DNA from: Parahalioglobus pacificus
GTDB lineage: Bacteria > Pseudomonadota > Gammaproteobacteria > Pseudomonadales > Halieaceae
Length of the DNA: 64,000 bases
Reading direction: 5' to 3'
Assembly (NCBI RefSeq): GCF_014652275.1
Contig: NZ_BMYM01000001.1
Span: 1 to 64,000, forward strand
Shown: positions 32,652 to 41,094 of the stretch, one piece after another
How positions within the stretch are numbered: position 1 is the stretch's first letter
How the letters are laid out: the number at the start of each line of letters is the position of its first letter
Made by a program: the position numbers and the translations under genes
Notes under the pieces: generated by a model
Told to the model about the DNA's origin: nothing
Seen by the model: the letters and a program-made list of their open reading frames with translations, nothing else
The model's database searches: none

Positions 32652-33482
32652 ATGGCAACACCTGCAGCCAGTTTTCACCCCGACATCACGCCACCGCGCC
32701 TGCGCCACAGCGTGCTGGAGTTCGGGCGGGTATTGTTCGAGATGAGCAGTACGGCGGCATTGGCTCCTGTGTTAAAGCGACTACCACAGGGTGACGGTCA
32801 CACCGTAATGACCCTGCCCGGTTTTATGGGCGCAGACGGTTCCACTTCCCAGCTTCGTCGCTTTCTCAACCAGCAGGGCTACCACGCCATTCCCTGGGGT
32901 CTTGGACGCAATACCTACGGCAATACACCTCAATCACTGGATGACTTTCTCGCCTTCAGGCGCCGCACCGAGGACCAAATCGCTGCACGCATTGAGCAAG
33001 CCTTTGAGGCCAGCGGACAGGCGATAACGCTGATTGGGTGGAGCCTCGGTGGGCTGTATGCCGTAGCTCTGGCACACCGGTACCCGCAGTGGATTCGACA
33101 GGCGATCACCCTGGGCACACCCTACGGCGATCCGCGCGGTACGGCACTCTACAAGGTCATGGGAAGGCTCTATGACAACAGTGTGCAGGTTGACGAGGAC
33201 GCACTTGCGCGCTGGGTGAACTACACCTACGCGGATGGGGAGTTGGCGGTACCCGTGCTGGCCTTGTTCAGTGAATCCGATGGCATTGTGGGCACATCAA
33301 TCGCTCGTTGTGAGGCTAACCCGCGCTATGTCTCCAATGTGGCGGTTATGGCCTCTCATGTCGGCTTCCCTTTCAACCCGCTTGTCTTTGCCGTTATCGC
33401 AAATGCATTGGCCAGCCCCGCGAAACAGGCGCGTTGGCTGAGCTCGCCCTTGCTAAGACCTTTTATTCGAAAGGTGAGTTAG
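32652..33482 (+). CDS. Alpha/beta hydrolase
   Basis: The 276-residue protein has the alpha/beta-hydrolase fold with the nucleophile elbow GWSLGG (Ser about residue 132), an acidic residue in LFSESDGIVG and the catalytic His in VMASHVGFPFNP. The segment TLGTPYGDPRGTALYKV is typical of a bacterial esterase/lipase-like group with weak similarity to PGAP1-type hydrolases. No signal peptide is present. The substrate is unknown. Confidence 0.85.
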   Translation: MATPAASFHPDITPPRLRHSVLEFGRVLFEMSSTAALAPVLKRLPQGDGHTVMTLPGFMGADGSTSQLRRFLNQQGYHAIPWGLGRNTYGNTPQSLDDFLAFRRRTEDQIAARIEQAFEASGQAITLIGWSLGGLYAVALAHRYPQWIRQAITLGTPYGDPRGTALYKVMGRLYDNSVQVDEDALARWVNYTYADGELAVPVLALFSESDGIVGTSIARCEANPRYVSNVAVMASHVGFPFNPLVFAVIANALASPAKQARWLSSPLLRPFIRKVS

Positions 33483-33584
33483 TTCGCCATTCCTCAGTAA
33501 CGTTCCAGTGGGTGACCCGCTGGCGTTGCTCATGCAGAATAGCTGCCGAGCTTCACAGTCCAACCATGGAGAGCGCAGCACACT

Positions 33585-34523
33585 ATGCAGGGAACACACG
33601 ATCACGCGCATGACACGCGTAACGACAATATCCTGATCGATATCAACGGCACGCATTTCCCGCGTGCTGAGGCCAGGGTGTCTGTTTTTGATTCCGGTTT
33701 TATTCTCGGTGACGGCGTTTGGGAAGGGCTGCGCGTAGAGCGGGGCACGGTACTGTTCCTGGAGCGACACCTCGAACGACTGTTCGAGGGCATGCACACC
33801 CTGGATTTTGAACCTGATTTTGATCGTGATGTGATCGCCGCCCGCATATACCGGGTGCTGGCAGCTAACAATATGCGCCACGGTGTGCATATACGTCTGA
33901 TGGTGACGCGCGGAGTAAAGTCTACGCCCTACCAGGACCCGCGAATGACCATCACGCCACCCACGGTCGTGATCATCCCTGAGTACAAGGAAGCACTTCC
34001 CGACACAGTGAACAAAGGCGTGCGCCTGTTTACCGCCCATGTTCGCCGCGGTTATTCGGACGTCCAGGATCCCACCCTTAACACACACTCAAAGTTGAAC
34101 TGCATTGCAGCCTGTATCCAGGCAGCAAAAGCCGGCTTCGACGAGGCCCTGATGCTCGACCCTCACGGCTTTGTTGCCACCTGTAATTCCACGCACTTCT
34201 TTATCGTGCGTCGGGGGGAGGTCTGGACCTCTACCGGCAACTACTGCCTGGACGGTATCACCCGGGGCAAAGTGCTGGAGATGGCAGATTCGCTCAAGAT
34301 CAGGACACAGGAGCGCAATTTCACACTGACCGACGTTTACAATGCCGAGGAAGCATTCGTTACCGGCACCTTCGCAGGGTTGGTGCCTGTCACCGAGGTG
34401 GACGGGCGTAAGATCGGTAGCTCTGAAGAGTGGCCGGTGATCACGCGGTTACAAAAAGCGTATCGCAAGCTGGTTGACGACTATGTGAATGGTCCGGGTG
34501 CCCGGCACCCACGGGGCGCCTAG
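33585..34523 (+). CDS. Class IV aminotransferase
   Basis: The 312-residue PLP enzyme has the D-amino-acid/branched-chain aminotransferase fold (fold type IV). It opens with VSVFDSGFILGDGVWEGLRV. The PLP lysine lies in LNTHSKLNCIAACIQAAKAG, and the phosphate-binding part is EALMLDPHGFVATCNSTHFF. It is similar to IlvE-like and DAAT-like enzymes, but the exact substrate cannot be told. The gene is followed after 3 bases by a sulfotransferase-like gene, so the two probably act on one substrate or in one pathway. Confidence 0.85.
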   Translation: MQGTHDHAHDTRNDNILIDINGTHFPRAEARVSVFDSGFILGDGVWEGLRVERGTVLFLERHLERLFEGMHTLDFEPDFDRDVIAARIYRVLAANNMRHGVHIRLMVTRGVKSTPYQDPRMTITPPTVVIIPEYKEALPDTVNKGVRLFTAHVRRGYSDVQDPTLNTHSKLNCIAACIQAAKAGFDEALMLDPHGFVATCNSTHFFIVRRGEVWTSTGNYCLDGITRGKVLEMADSLKIRTQERNFTLTDVYNAEEAFVTGTFAGLVPVTEVDGRKIGSSEEWPVITRLQKAYRKLVDDYVNGPGARHPRGA

Positions 34524-34526
34524 TTC

Positions 34527-35270
34527 ATGCACCGGATTGCGATGTGGTCAGGACCGCGGAATATTTCGACGGCGCTTATGCGTGCTTTCGAGAACCGGCC
34601 AGACTGTGTGGTCGTGGACGAGCCACTGTACGGTTACTATCTCAAGCAGTCGGGCAGTGACCATCCGGGTAAAGACGACATCATCGCTGCCATGGATTGT
34701 GATTGGCGCTCAGTGGCGAACAGCTTGTGCACTGACGAGCCCACACAGTGTGCGCTGTATTACCAGAAGCATATGACGCAGCACCTGTTGCCGGAGATGT
34801 CGCTGGACTGGGTAGACCAGCTGCACAACTGCTTTCTGATTCGGGAGCCACGACGCATCGTTGTGTCCTATGCCAAAGTTCGGCCAGAGTTTGCGCTGGA
34901 GGAGTTAGGCTTTCCCCAGCAGTTGGCGTTATTCGAGCGCGAGTGCGAGCGGCTGGGTGAGGCGCCGCCGGTGATGGACTCTGCCCAGACACTGGCGAAT
35001 CCGGAGGGTGTGTTGCGCGCACTGTGTGCGGCGCTGGGCATTCCGTTTAATGACGCTATGCTCAGCTGGCCACCGGGTAAACGCGATAGCGATGGTGTCT
35101 GGGCACCTTACTGGTATTCGGCGGTGGAGCAGTCTACCGGGTTCGCCGCAACGGCGGCCCAGCAAGACCCTGAGCCAGCCGTCCCCGCGGGCTATGAAGC
35201 CTTGTGTGACGAAGCTGAAGAAATCTACCAGCGCCTATCGGCGCATGTGTTAAAGCCGGCTAGCGTTTAG
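34527..35270 (+). CDS. Sulfotransferase-like P-loop protein
   Basis: The 247-residue protein starts HRIAMWSGPRNISTALMRAF, which matches the 5'-phosphosulfate binding loop of PAPS-dependent sulfotransferases. A second motif, NCFLIREPRRIVVSYAKV (about 105-122), corresponds to the 3'-phosphate binding segment. The ATG lies 3 bases after the class IV aminotransferase stop. It should move a sulfuryl group to a small molecule, but neither donor nor acceptor is proven. Confidence 0.75.
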   Translation: MHRIAMWSGPRNISTALMRAFENRPDCVVVDEPLYGYYLKQSGSDHPGKDDIIAAMDCDWRSVANSLCTDEPTQCALYYQKHMTQHLLPEMSLDWVDQLHNCFLIREPRRIVVSYAKVRPEFALEELGFPQQLALFERECERLGEAPPVMDSAQTLANPEGVLRALCAALGIPFNDAMLSWPPGKRDSDGVWAPYWYSAVEQSTGFAATAAQQDPEPAVPAGYEALCDEAEEIYQRLSAHVLKPASV

Positions 35271-35458
35271 TTGGCGCTGCGCACCAGCTGGCAGTCTTCG
35301 GCGGCGGGCACGGTATCCAGACGCACGCGTTGATTGAAGCGCGCGAAATGTGTCGAACAGGCTTTGTTAGCGGCCGTGTGTGCACGTGCAAATTTAATGC
35401 TGCGGAGAAAGTCCACCAGAGAGGTTTTTTGTTCGTCGCGACGGTTCATGGCGTTCAC
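35267..35458 (-). CDS. Possible small protein of unknown function
   Basis: A 63-residue frame, from GTG 35458 or ATG 35449, encodes a basic protein (NRRDEQKTSLVDFLRSIKFAR) with two cysteines. It ends in a 4-base overlap with the convergent sulfotransferase-like gene. Codon usage looks coding-like, yet I recognise no family and see no strong ribosome binding site. It could be spurious. Confidence 0.35.
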   Translation of the reverse strand: MNAMNRRDEQKTSLVDFLRSIKFARAHTAANKACSTHFARFNQRVRLDTVPAAEDCQLVRSAN

Positions 35459-35588
35459 AGCGTAGGGTAGCTATTCAGCATGCAGTGTACGCCTGCGTCG
35501 ATGATTCCGAGCGTGAAAAGTCCCTACATAGAGTGTGAATATTGCGCCGCCGGCCCCGCTCTATCGCGAGGCTGGCGTGCCGGTGGGA

Positions 35589-36638
35589 TTAACTGCCGGG
35601 CGTTTGGTCGCGGTAAGTCTCCCAGTTGTCGAGAAGTTCCTGCACCACGGTACTGCCCACCCGGTAGGCATTCTCAAGTGCCGCGTCCAGTCCCGCATAG
35701 CTGTCATGTTGTTCCTCGCGCAGGTAGTCGGCAGCTGTTTTTCCAGGCGGTGGCAGCGTGAAGTTTGACGCGGTGCGCAGCACCATCATGCGGTTCTTGT
35801 CGACCTTGCCGGCTTCATGGAGGTAGGTCATGGACTGGAAGGTGCCTGTGTCTTCCATGGCCGAACTCACAAACTCGCCCCGGCCATCGGTCCAATAGTC
35901 GGTCCAGTCGTTTGCCCACTCGTTGAGCATCTCTCCGTGCCAAAAGGTCATGGCTGCTAACTGATCTCCCTTGAGCACAAACGGCTTTCGCTGTGCCACA
36001 GGGTAGTCCACGTACAGCTTGCGGGTGGCTTCCAGGCTTTCGTCGTCGGGGAGCTCCATGTCTTTTGTCAGTGTGTAGGCCCACTCCAGTAAGTCGGGGT
36101 TCAGACGGAACACTTCACCCAGGTTGTAGCTCTTGCGCTCCTTATCATTGGGACCCTGACTGAACAGGGGGAAGTAGCCGTGTTTCCAGTCCTCGGGAAT
36201 CTCACGTGCGTCGATTTCATGGGAAAGATCGCCGTCTACCAGCCACTCGGCCCAGGCGACAGATCCCAAAGAGGCGTCCGCGGGATCAAATCCGGAGATG
36301 CCTGCTACCAGCCAGTAGGCTTTGCTGAGGTCGAAGCGCGGGTCCAAACCCAGTGCCATCACACTGGCTGCGGCGTTCGCGGTGCCCATGCCGGTCACGA
36401 TGCCAATCACGCCGGTTTCCGTGTTGGCCATAATGTCGTGATGCATATGCGGTGCTATATATACGGTGCTCAACTCTTGCCGTTCATACCAGCGCTGGAA
36501 TTCGCCAGCCTCATCACCCGTGTCATTGCCTGTCTCAAACATCGTCACGATCACGACTTTCACGGGCATGGGCGCTTGCGCCTGTGCCCAGACAGGAAGA
36601 AGCAGTGTGGCGAGTAGAAGCAAACAAGGTCTTAGCAT
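35589..36638 (-). CDS. Exported NUP-family purine nucleoside protein
   Basis: The 349-residue protein begins with a signal peptide (MLRPCLLLLATLLLPVWAQAQA). It then shows the NUP family pattern: VVIVTMFETGNDTGDEAGEF, WLVAGISGFDPADASLGSVAWA and FVSSAMEDTGTFQSMTYL. NUP proteins were named purine nucleoside permease in yeast, but the sequence has no membrane segments and the fold is related to nucleoside phosphorylases. A periplasmic nucleoside-binding or nucleoside-cleaving role is therefore more likely. It is the third gene of a tight operon (transporter, ribokinase, NUP; gaps of about 10 bases). Ribokinase next door suggests that free ribose is produced. Confidence 0.82.
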   Translation of the reverse strand: MLRPCLLLLATLLLPVWAQAQAPMPVKVVIVTMFETGNDTGDEAGEFQRWYERQELSTVYIAPHMHHDIMANTETGVIGIVTGMGTANAAASVMALGLDPRFDLSKAYWLVAGISGFDPADASLGSVAWAEWLVDGDLSHEIDAREIPEDWKHGYFPLFSQGPNDKERKSYNLGEVFRLNPDLLEWAYTLTKDMELPDDESLEATRKLYVDYPVAQRKPFVLKGDQLAAMTFWHGEMLNEWANDWTDYWTDGRGEFVSSAMEDTGTFQSMTYLHEAGKVDKNRMMVLRTASNFTLPPPGKTAADYLREEQHDSYAGLDAALENAYRVGSTVVQELLDNWETYRDQTPGS

Positions 36639-36648
36639 GGCGGTGGCC

Positions 36649-37584
36649 TCAAGCGTTGGCGTTCATAACGGATTGTATCGCGTCTAATGGAGGCGCGCTG
36701 ATTTGCGCACCTAGCGTTTGCACAGACAAGGCTGCCCCGGCCTGCGCAAAGCGAATCGCCTGCTCAAGGTTCTGTTCTTGTGACAGCGCGACGGCCAAGC
36801 AGCCATTGAAAACATCGCCTGCGGCCGTCGTGTCCTTGGCGATCACCTCAAAGGCCGGATACGTTGCTGTCCTTATCGCGTCGTCTTCGTCGCGCCAAGC
36901 TGCGTATACGCCCAGGGCGGCGCGCGTGATCAGCACGTTGTCCAGCCCCCGCGCCAGCAGAAGCTCGGCAGCGATACTGGCCGAGGTGTCGTCGACGACC
37001 TGCATGCCAGTGAGCAGTTCTGCTTCGGTCGTGTTGGGCGTGAGGTAGTCGACGTACTGAAATAGCTCGTCGTCCAGCTCCGCAGCAGGCGCGGGGTTGA
37101 GTATCACCGTGCTGCCATTGTCATGCGCGAGTTTCGCTGCGTATCCCACCGTTTCCAATGGCGTTTCCAGCTGCAGCAGTACGACGGTATCAGGTCCGAA
37201 GAGACCGGCAGCCCTGTCGATGTGTCCGGGTTCCAGCGCTGCATTGGCGCCGGGCGCAACCCCGATGGTGTTCTCACCCTTCGCATCGACAAAAATCTGG
37301 GCCACGCCCGAAGGCGTGATGGGGTCGATCATACACAGGCCTGTATCGATGTTGTCTTTTGCGAAACCCGCCAGCGCTTCCTGCCCGAAATGATCATCGC
37401 CCACGGCGGCAATGAAGCTGACGCTACCACCGGCGCGAGCGGCAGCCACTGCCTGATTGGCCCCCTTACCCCCCGCTGCGGTGGTGAAGGTGCCACCGAG
37501 TACGGTTTCGCCCGGACCGGGTAGGTGTGGCACCTGGATAATCATGTCGGTGTTGGACGATCCAATGACAACCAGCTTACGCAT
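36649..37584 (-). CDS. rbsK: Ribokinase
   Basis: The 311-residue PfkB-family kinase starts KLVVIGSSNTDMIIQVPHLP and has the first PfkB signature TTAAGGKGANQAVAAARAGG and the second DTTAAGDVFNGCLAVALS with the catalytic Asp. It should phosphorylate D-ribose to ribose-5-phosphate in the cytoplasm. It lies 9 bases after the transporter gene and 10 bases before the NUP gene. No D-ribose ABC transporter is nearby, so ribose probably comes from nucleosides. Confidence 0.92.
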   Translation of the reverse strand: MRKLVVIGSSNTDMIIQVPHLPGPGETVLGGTFTTAAGGKGANQAVAAARAGGSVSFIAAVGDDHFGQEALAGFAKDNIDTGLCMIDPITPSGVAQIFVDAKGENTIGVAPGANAALEPGHIDRAAGLFGPDTVVLLQLETPLETVGYAAKLAHDNGSTVILNPAPAAELDDELFQYVDYLTPNTTEAELLTGMQVVDDTSASIAAELLLARGLDNVLITRAALGVYAAWRDEDDAIRTATYPAFEVIAKDTTAAGDVFNGCLAVALSQEQNLEQAIRFAQAGAALSVQTLGAQISAPPLDAIQSVMNANA

Positions 37585-37593
37585 CGCTTTGGC

Positions 37594-38595
37594 CTACAGG
37601 TTGGAGTAGATGATCATGCCCAGGCCCACCAGAAAACAGGCGAACATGGCGGCGATCAAGGAGTTGGTTCCCTGTGGGGTGTCCTTGAATTCCTTCCAGA
37701 TAAATACCCCCCAGAAAGCTGCAACCATCGTGGCACCCTGGCCCAGCCCGTAGGACACTGCATATCCGGCTTCGCCTGCAGCGATAATGTTGAAACAGAA
37801 GCCCGTGGCCCATATGGCGCCACCGAGTATGCCCACGAGATGCAGTTTTGGTGTGCCGCGACTGAAGTATTCACCCAAAGCGGCGGGCTCGCCGCTGATC
37901 GGCTTGTACATCAGCGGTATCAGGAACACGATGTTAGACACCAATAAGCCAATGGCGAATACCACTGCGGCGGAGTAGGGCGTCATCAGGCCCGCATCAG
38001 GCGTGACAAAGTCCATGGACATGGACTGCGCCACGAACCGGTAGAAGAAGCCCATGGCGAAGCCAGCGATGATCGAAATCGCGAGGCCTTTGCCGACGCT
38101 CTTGCTGCCATCACCGGGAACGCGGCGGTAAATCAGGGCGTCGATCACAATGGCGACGACTACCAAGCCCACGCCTACGAACAAGAGAGTGGCGTTATTG
38201 ACCTGCGCAGGGTCGTAGTTGGCAATAACACCGATGACCAGGGCCAAGCCGATACCGACCGGGAAGGCGACGGCCATGCCGGCGATATCGATTGCCACGA
38301 CCAAGAGGATGTTAGCCAGGTTGAAAACTGCTCCGCCCAGCAGCGCCATCTGAATGGAATCTGTAGAGGCCTGGGAGATGTCAGGCATAAAAGCGCGCCC
38401 GGCTTCGCCAGTGCTGCCCAAAGTGAACGCCAGCGCCAGCGCCAGCAGTAGAACACCGATCGAATAGTCCCAGTAGAACAACTGGAATCGCCACTCCTGG
38501 CTGGCCAGCTTTTGTGTGTTTGCCCAGGAGCCCCAGCACAGCATGGTGACAAAACACAGCGCCACAGCGACGCCATAGGATTCGACAATAAACAT
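37594..38595 (-). CDS. DMT-type transporter (GRP/ureide-permease-like)
   Basis: The 333-residue inner-membrane protein has about ten hydrophobic segments, starting MFIVESYGVAVALCFVTMLCWGSWANTQKL. It resembles the drug/metabolite superfamily branch that holds glucose/ribose porters and plant ureide permeases (GRP/UPS). Cargo could be ribose, a nucleoside or a nitrogen-rich purine derivative. The partner genes, ribokinase and NUP, favour ribose or nucleoside. GAGGG precedes the ATG by about 7 bases. Confidence 0.85.
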   Translation of the reverse strand: MFIVESYGVAVALCFVTMLCWGSWANTQKLASQEWRFQLFYWDYSIGVLLLALALAFTLGSTGEAGRAFMPDISQASTDSIQMALLGGAVFNLANILLVVAIDIAGMAVAFPVGIGLALVIGVIANYDPAQVNNATLLFVGVGLVVVAIVIDALIYRRVPGDGSKSVGKGLAISIIAGFAMGFFYRFVAQSMSMDFVTPDAGLMTPYSAAVVFAIGLLVSNIVFLIPLMYKPISGEPAALGEYFSRGTPKLHLVGILGGAIWATGFCFNIIAAGEAGYAVSYGLGQGATMVAAFWGVFIWKEFKDTPQGTNSLIAAMFACFLVGLGMIIYSNL

Positions 38596-38635
38596 GAGTC
38601 AGCCCTCTTTTTGTTGGTATCAGGCGTTAAAACGG

Positions 38636-38662
38636 AAAAACCCCGGCGGTTGCCGGGGTTTT
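38636..38662. terminator. Hairpin between the TonB receptor gene and the transporter operon
   Basis: AACCCCGGC (38639-38647) pairs with GCCGGGGTT (38652-38660). In the minus direction it is followed by five U, in the plus direction by four. It lies about 60 bases after the receptor stop and 40 bases before the transporter start, so it would end or attenuate receptor transcripts. Confidence 0.85.
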
Positions 38663-38720
38663 CTTGCGACCGTCACTTCAGTGTAGAAGATGGCGGCGGG
38701 TGATGCACGGTGAGTATCGC

Positions 38721-40892
38721 TTAGAACTCCGTTGCGATGGTCACGCCCCAGACACGGGGTTCATTAACGAAGCCCGTCAGGTTGTTGAAGTCGATGGCGC
38801 CCTGCACGTTTTCTTCATCCGTGATGTTGCGGCCGAACAATGCAACCTCCCAGCTATTGTCCAGCTTGCGCCAGCCCAGTCGCACACCGCCTTCATACTG
38901 GCCCTCTGTCTGGAATTCCTCAGACTCGTACAGGAAGATTTGGGTGTCGCCCTGGTAGGCCCAGTCGGTAAACGCAAACAGCTCAGCATCTCCACCAATG
39001 GGCATGCTATAGGACGCGGTGAAGTTCAGCGTCGTTTCCGGTGCATTTGGGAAGGGGTTGCCGTCTACAAAGGCAAAGCCATCGGCATCGACGGGGTTGG
39101 TTACGGTACAAAGGCCAGAGCCACAGCCCGGTACGCGCAGGTTGTCGTCGTCGATTTCGGTATCCGCATACGCGTAGCCGAAGGTGACTTCGAAGTTATT
39201 GGTAATCAACCACTGTACGTCCAGCTCAACACCCATGCCGATACCGGTATCTGCATTAACCAGAGCGATACTGTTGTCTTCACCGCCCACCGCTGTGAAC
39301 TGGATGTCGTTCACTTCGTAATAGAAGGCGGCAGCGTTCAGGCGCACGCGGTCATCAGCGAACTGTGACTTGTAACCGATTTCAAAGCTGTCGATGGTTT
39401 CGGAGTCGGCGATGGTGGGGACACCGAAGAACGCCACATCACGACCCTGGATGGTGGGCGCACGGAAACCGCGAGCAACCTTGGCCCACACCAGCGAGGT
39501 GTCGCTGGGGGTATAAGACAGCGCCAGGTCACCGCTTACCTGGTCGTCCGAGACGCTTTCGTCGAAGGCGACAAAGATGCCCGGTGTGCTGAAGTCTTTT
39601 TCATCATCCGTGTAGCGAATGCCCGCGGTGATGGTCCAGTTATCACTGAAGGCGTAGTCAGCCTGGCCGAATACTGCCCAGGTTTCGTTCTCGTGTTTCA
39701 CAGTAGTGGGATCAACGAAGAAGGGGCTGGTTTTCACTTCCAGATCGCCGTCGAAGTAGAAGGCGCCCACTTGCCAGTTCAGGCCGTCGCCGTACTCGCT
39801 GGCCAACCGGAACTCCTGGGTGAACTGCTCCACGTCTGCCGCGTCTTCTGTCACGGCATTAAAGGGGATAAAGCCAGGACCGAAGGGCGGTGCGAAGGAA
39901 GCGCCGAAACCGCCGTCGATATCACCCAGGCTGCGGCCATCGGCCTCATCCCACGCGGTGATAGACGTCAGAGTCATGCCGCCCAGATCCCAGTCCGCCT
40001 TCAGGTTGAACCCGGTGTTCTCGTACTCTTGCGGGTTATTGTCGCCCTCGTCGTGGAACACCGTTTCCCGGTCGAAGTTGCCGTTCAGGTCATTGCTGCC
40101 GGGGTCGAAAATATTGGCGCGGAAAATAGAGGATGTACCATCGAGATCGCGGTAGTGCGCGCCCAGCAAGAAGCTGAGCGTGTCTGTGGCATCCCACTGC
40201 AGGAAGCCCTTGACCGCGTTGTCTTCAAAGCCGCCCAGTGCATCGCTTTTGCCGGTGAAGTCATTATCGATGTAGTCATCGCGATTCTGCGACAATACCG
40301 CGATGCGTCCAGAGAGGTTATCTGTCAGGCCACCGCCAACAGCGCCTTCAAAATTGATGGTGCCGAGCTCGCCGACGTCCAGCTTGGCACGGCCTTCGAA
40401 TTCCTGGGTGGGCTTGTAGGAATCAAACTTCACAATACCTGCAGTCGTGTTGCGACCAAACAGTGAGCCCTGGGGGCCCCGCAGTACTTCCACGCGCTCA
40501 ATATCGAACAACGGGAAGCTTTTCAGGATAACGTTTTCCTTAACCACCTCGTCCATCACCACGGTAACAGGCTGGGAAGCGGCGAGGTCGAAGTCGATGT
40601 TGCCGAGGCCACGGATATAAAAACGCGGGGCCACACGACCATTAGACGACTCGACGTAAAGGCCGGGTACGCGGGCTGAGAGGCCGCGGATATCCGCACC
40701 GCCCTCAAACAGGGCTGAGAAGCGCTCGCCCTCCAGTGTGGCTACCGACAGCGGCACATCGAGCAGGCTCTGCTCGCGTTTTTGGGCGGTAACGATAACT
40801 TCCTCGAGCTGCGCCATCGCGGGCGTGCTCATGCCGACGGCGGCAGTCACTGCGGCCGCAATGGCCAGACGGGGTGCGGTGATCCTATTCAT
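38721..40892 (-). CDS. TonB-dependent outer-membrane receptor
   Basis: The 723-residue protein has a signal peptide ending AMAQ and a TonB box directly after it (LEEVIVTAQKREQSL). A plug domain follows (RGLGNIDFDLAASQPVTVVMDEV, IERVEVLRGPQGSLFGRNTTAG), then a beta-barrel that ends in a terminal Phe (WGVTIATEF). The IEVLRGPQGxLFGRNTTAG signature is typical of receptors for organic nutrients rather than classical siderophores. Gene context suggests a nucleoside or purine substrate; this is inference. It is divergent from the exported deaminase gene, with 202 bases between them. Confidence 0.95.
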   Translation of the reverse strand: MNRITAPRLAIAAAVTAAVGMSTPAMAQLEEVIVTAQKREQSLLDVPLSVATLEGERFSALFEGGADIRGLSARVPGLYVESSNGRVAPRFYIRGLGNIDFDLAASQPVTVVMDEVVKENVILKSFPLFDIERVEVLRGPQGSLFGRNTTAGIVKFDSYKPTQEFEGRAKLDVGELGTINFEGAVGGGLTDNLSGRIAVLSQNRDDYIDNDFTGKSDALGGFEDNAVKGFLQWDATDTLSFLLGAHYRDLDGTSSIFRANIFDPGSNDLNGNFDRETVFHDEGDNNPQEYENTGFNLKADWDLGGMTLTSITAWDEADGRSLGDIDGGFGASFAPPFGPGFIPFNAVTEDAADVEQFTQEFRLASEYGDGLNWQVGAFYFDGDLEVKTSPFFVDPTTVKHENETWAVFGQADYAFSDNWTITAGIRYTDDEKDFSTPGIFVAFDESVSDDQVSGDLALSYTPSDTSLVWAKVARGFRAPTIQGRDVAFFGVPTIADSETIDSFEIGYKSQFADDRVRLNAAAFYYEVNDIQFTAVGGEDNSIALVNADTGIGMGVELDVQWLITNNFEVTFGYAYADTEIDDDNLRVPGCGSGLCTVTNPVDADGFAFVDGNPFPNAPETTLNFTASYSMPIGGDAELFAFTDWAYQGDTQIFLYESEEFQTEGQYEGGVRLGWRKLDNSWEVALFGRNITDEENVQGAIDFNNLTGFVNEPRVWGVTIATEF

Positions 40893-40924
40893 GGGAGAGC
40901 TCCTGAGTGTTTAAGCTTGTCGCT

Positions 40925-40962
40925 TGATAAGAATGTTGGGGAGACTCTTCGGTCTCTTATCA
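40925..40962. promoter_or_regulatory. Inverted repeat in the TonB receptor / deaminase intergenic region
   Basis: TGATAAGA (40925-40932) and TCTTATCA (40955-40962) are perfect inverted repeats with 22 bases between, and the shorter pair GAGAC/GTCTC lies inside. It is 33 bases upstream of the TonB receptor start codon. It could be an operator or an mRNA hairpin in the receptor leader. Confidence 0.5.
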
Positions 40963-41094
40963 CTTCTCAACTCACCAATAGAATATCGCTATCCCACGAA
41001 TAGCGCTGTAGCGCTGGGGAAAAGTACCAGAATTCACCGTAGCCACTGGGCAGTGTTATTCTGGCTTTCTCTTCGATAGCGGGAGTCTGGTTCC

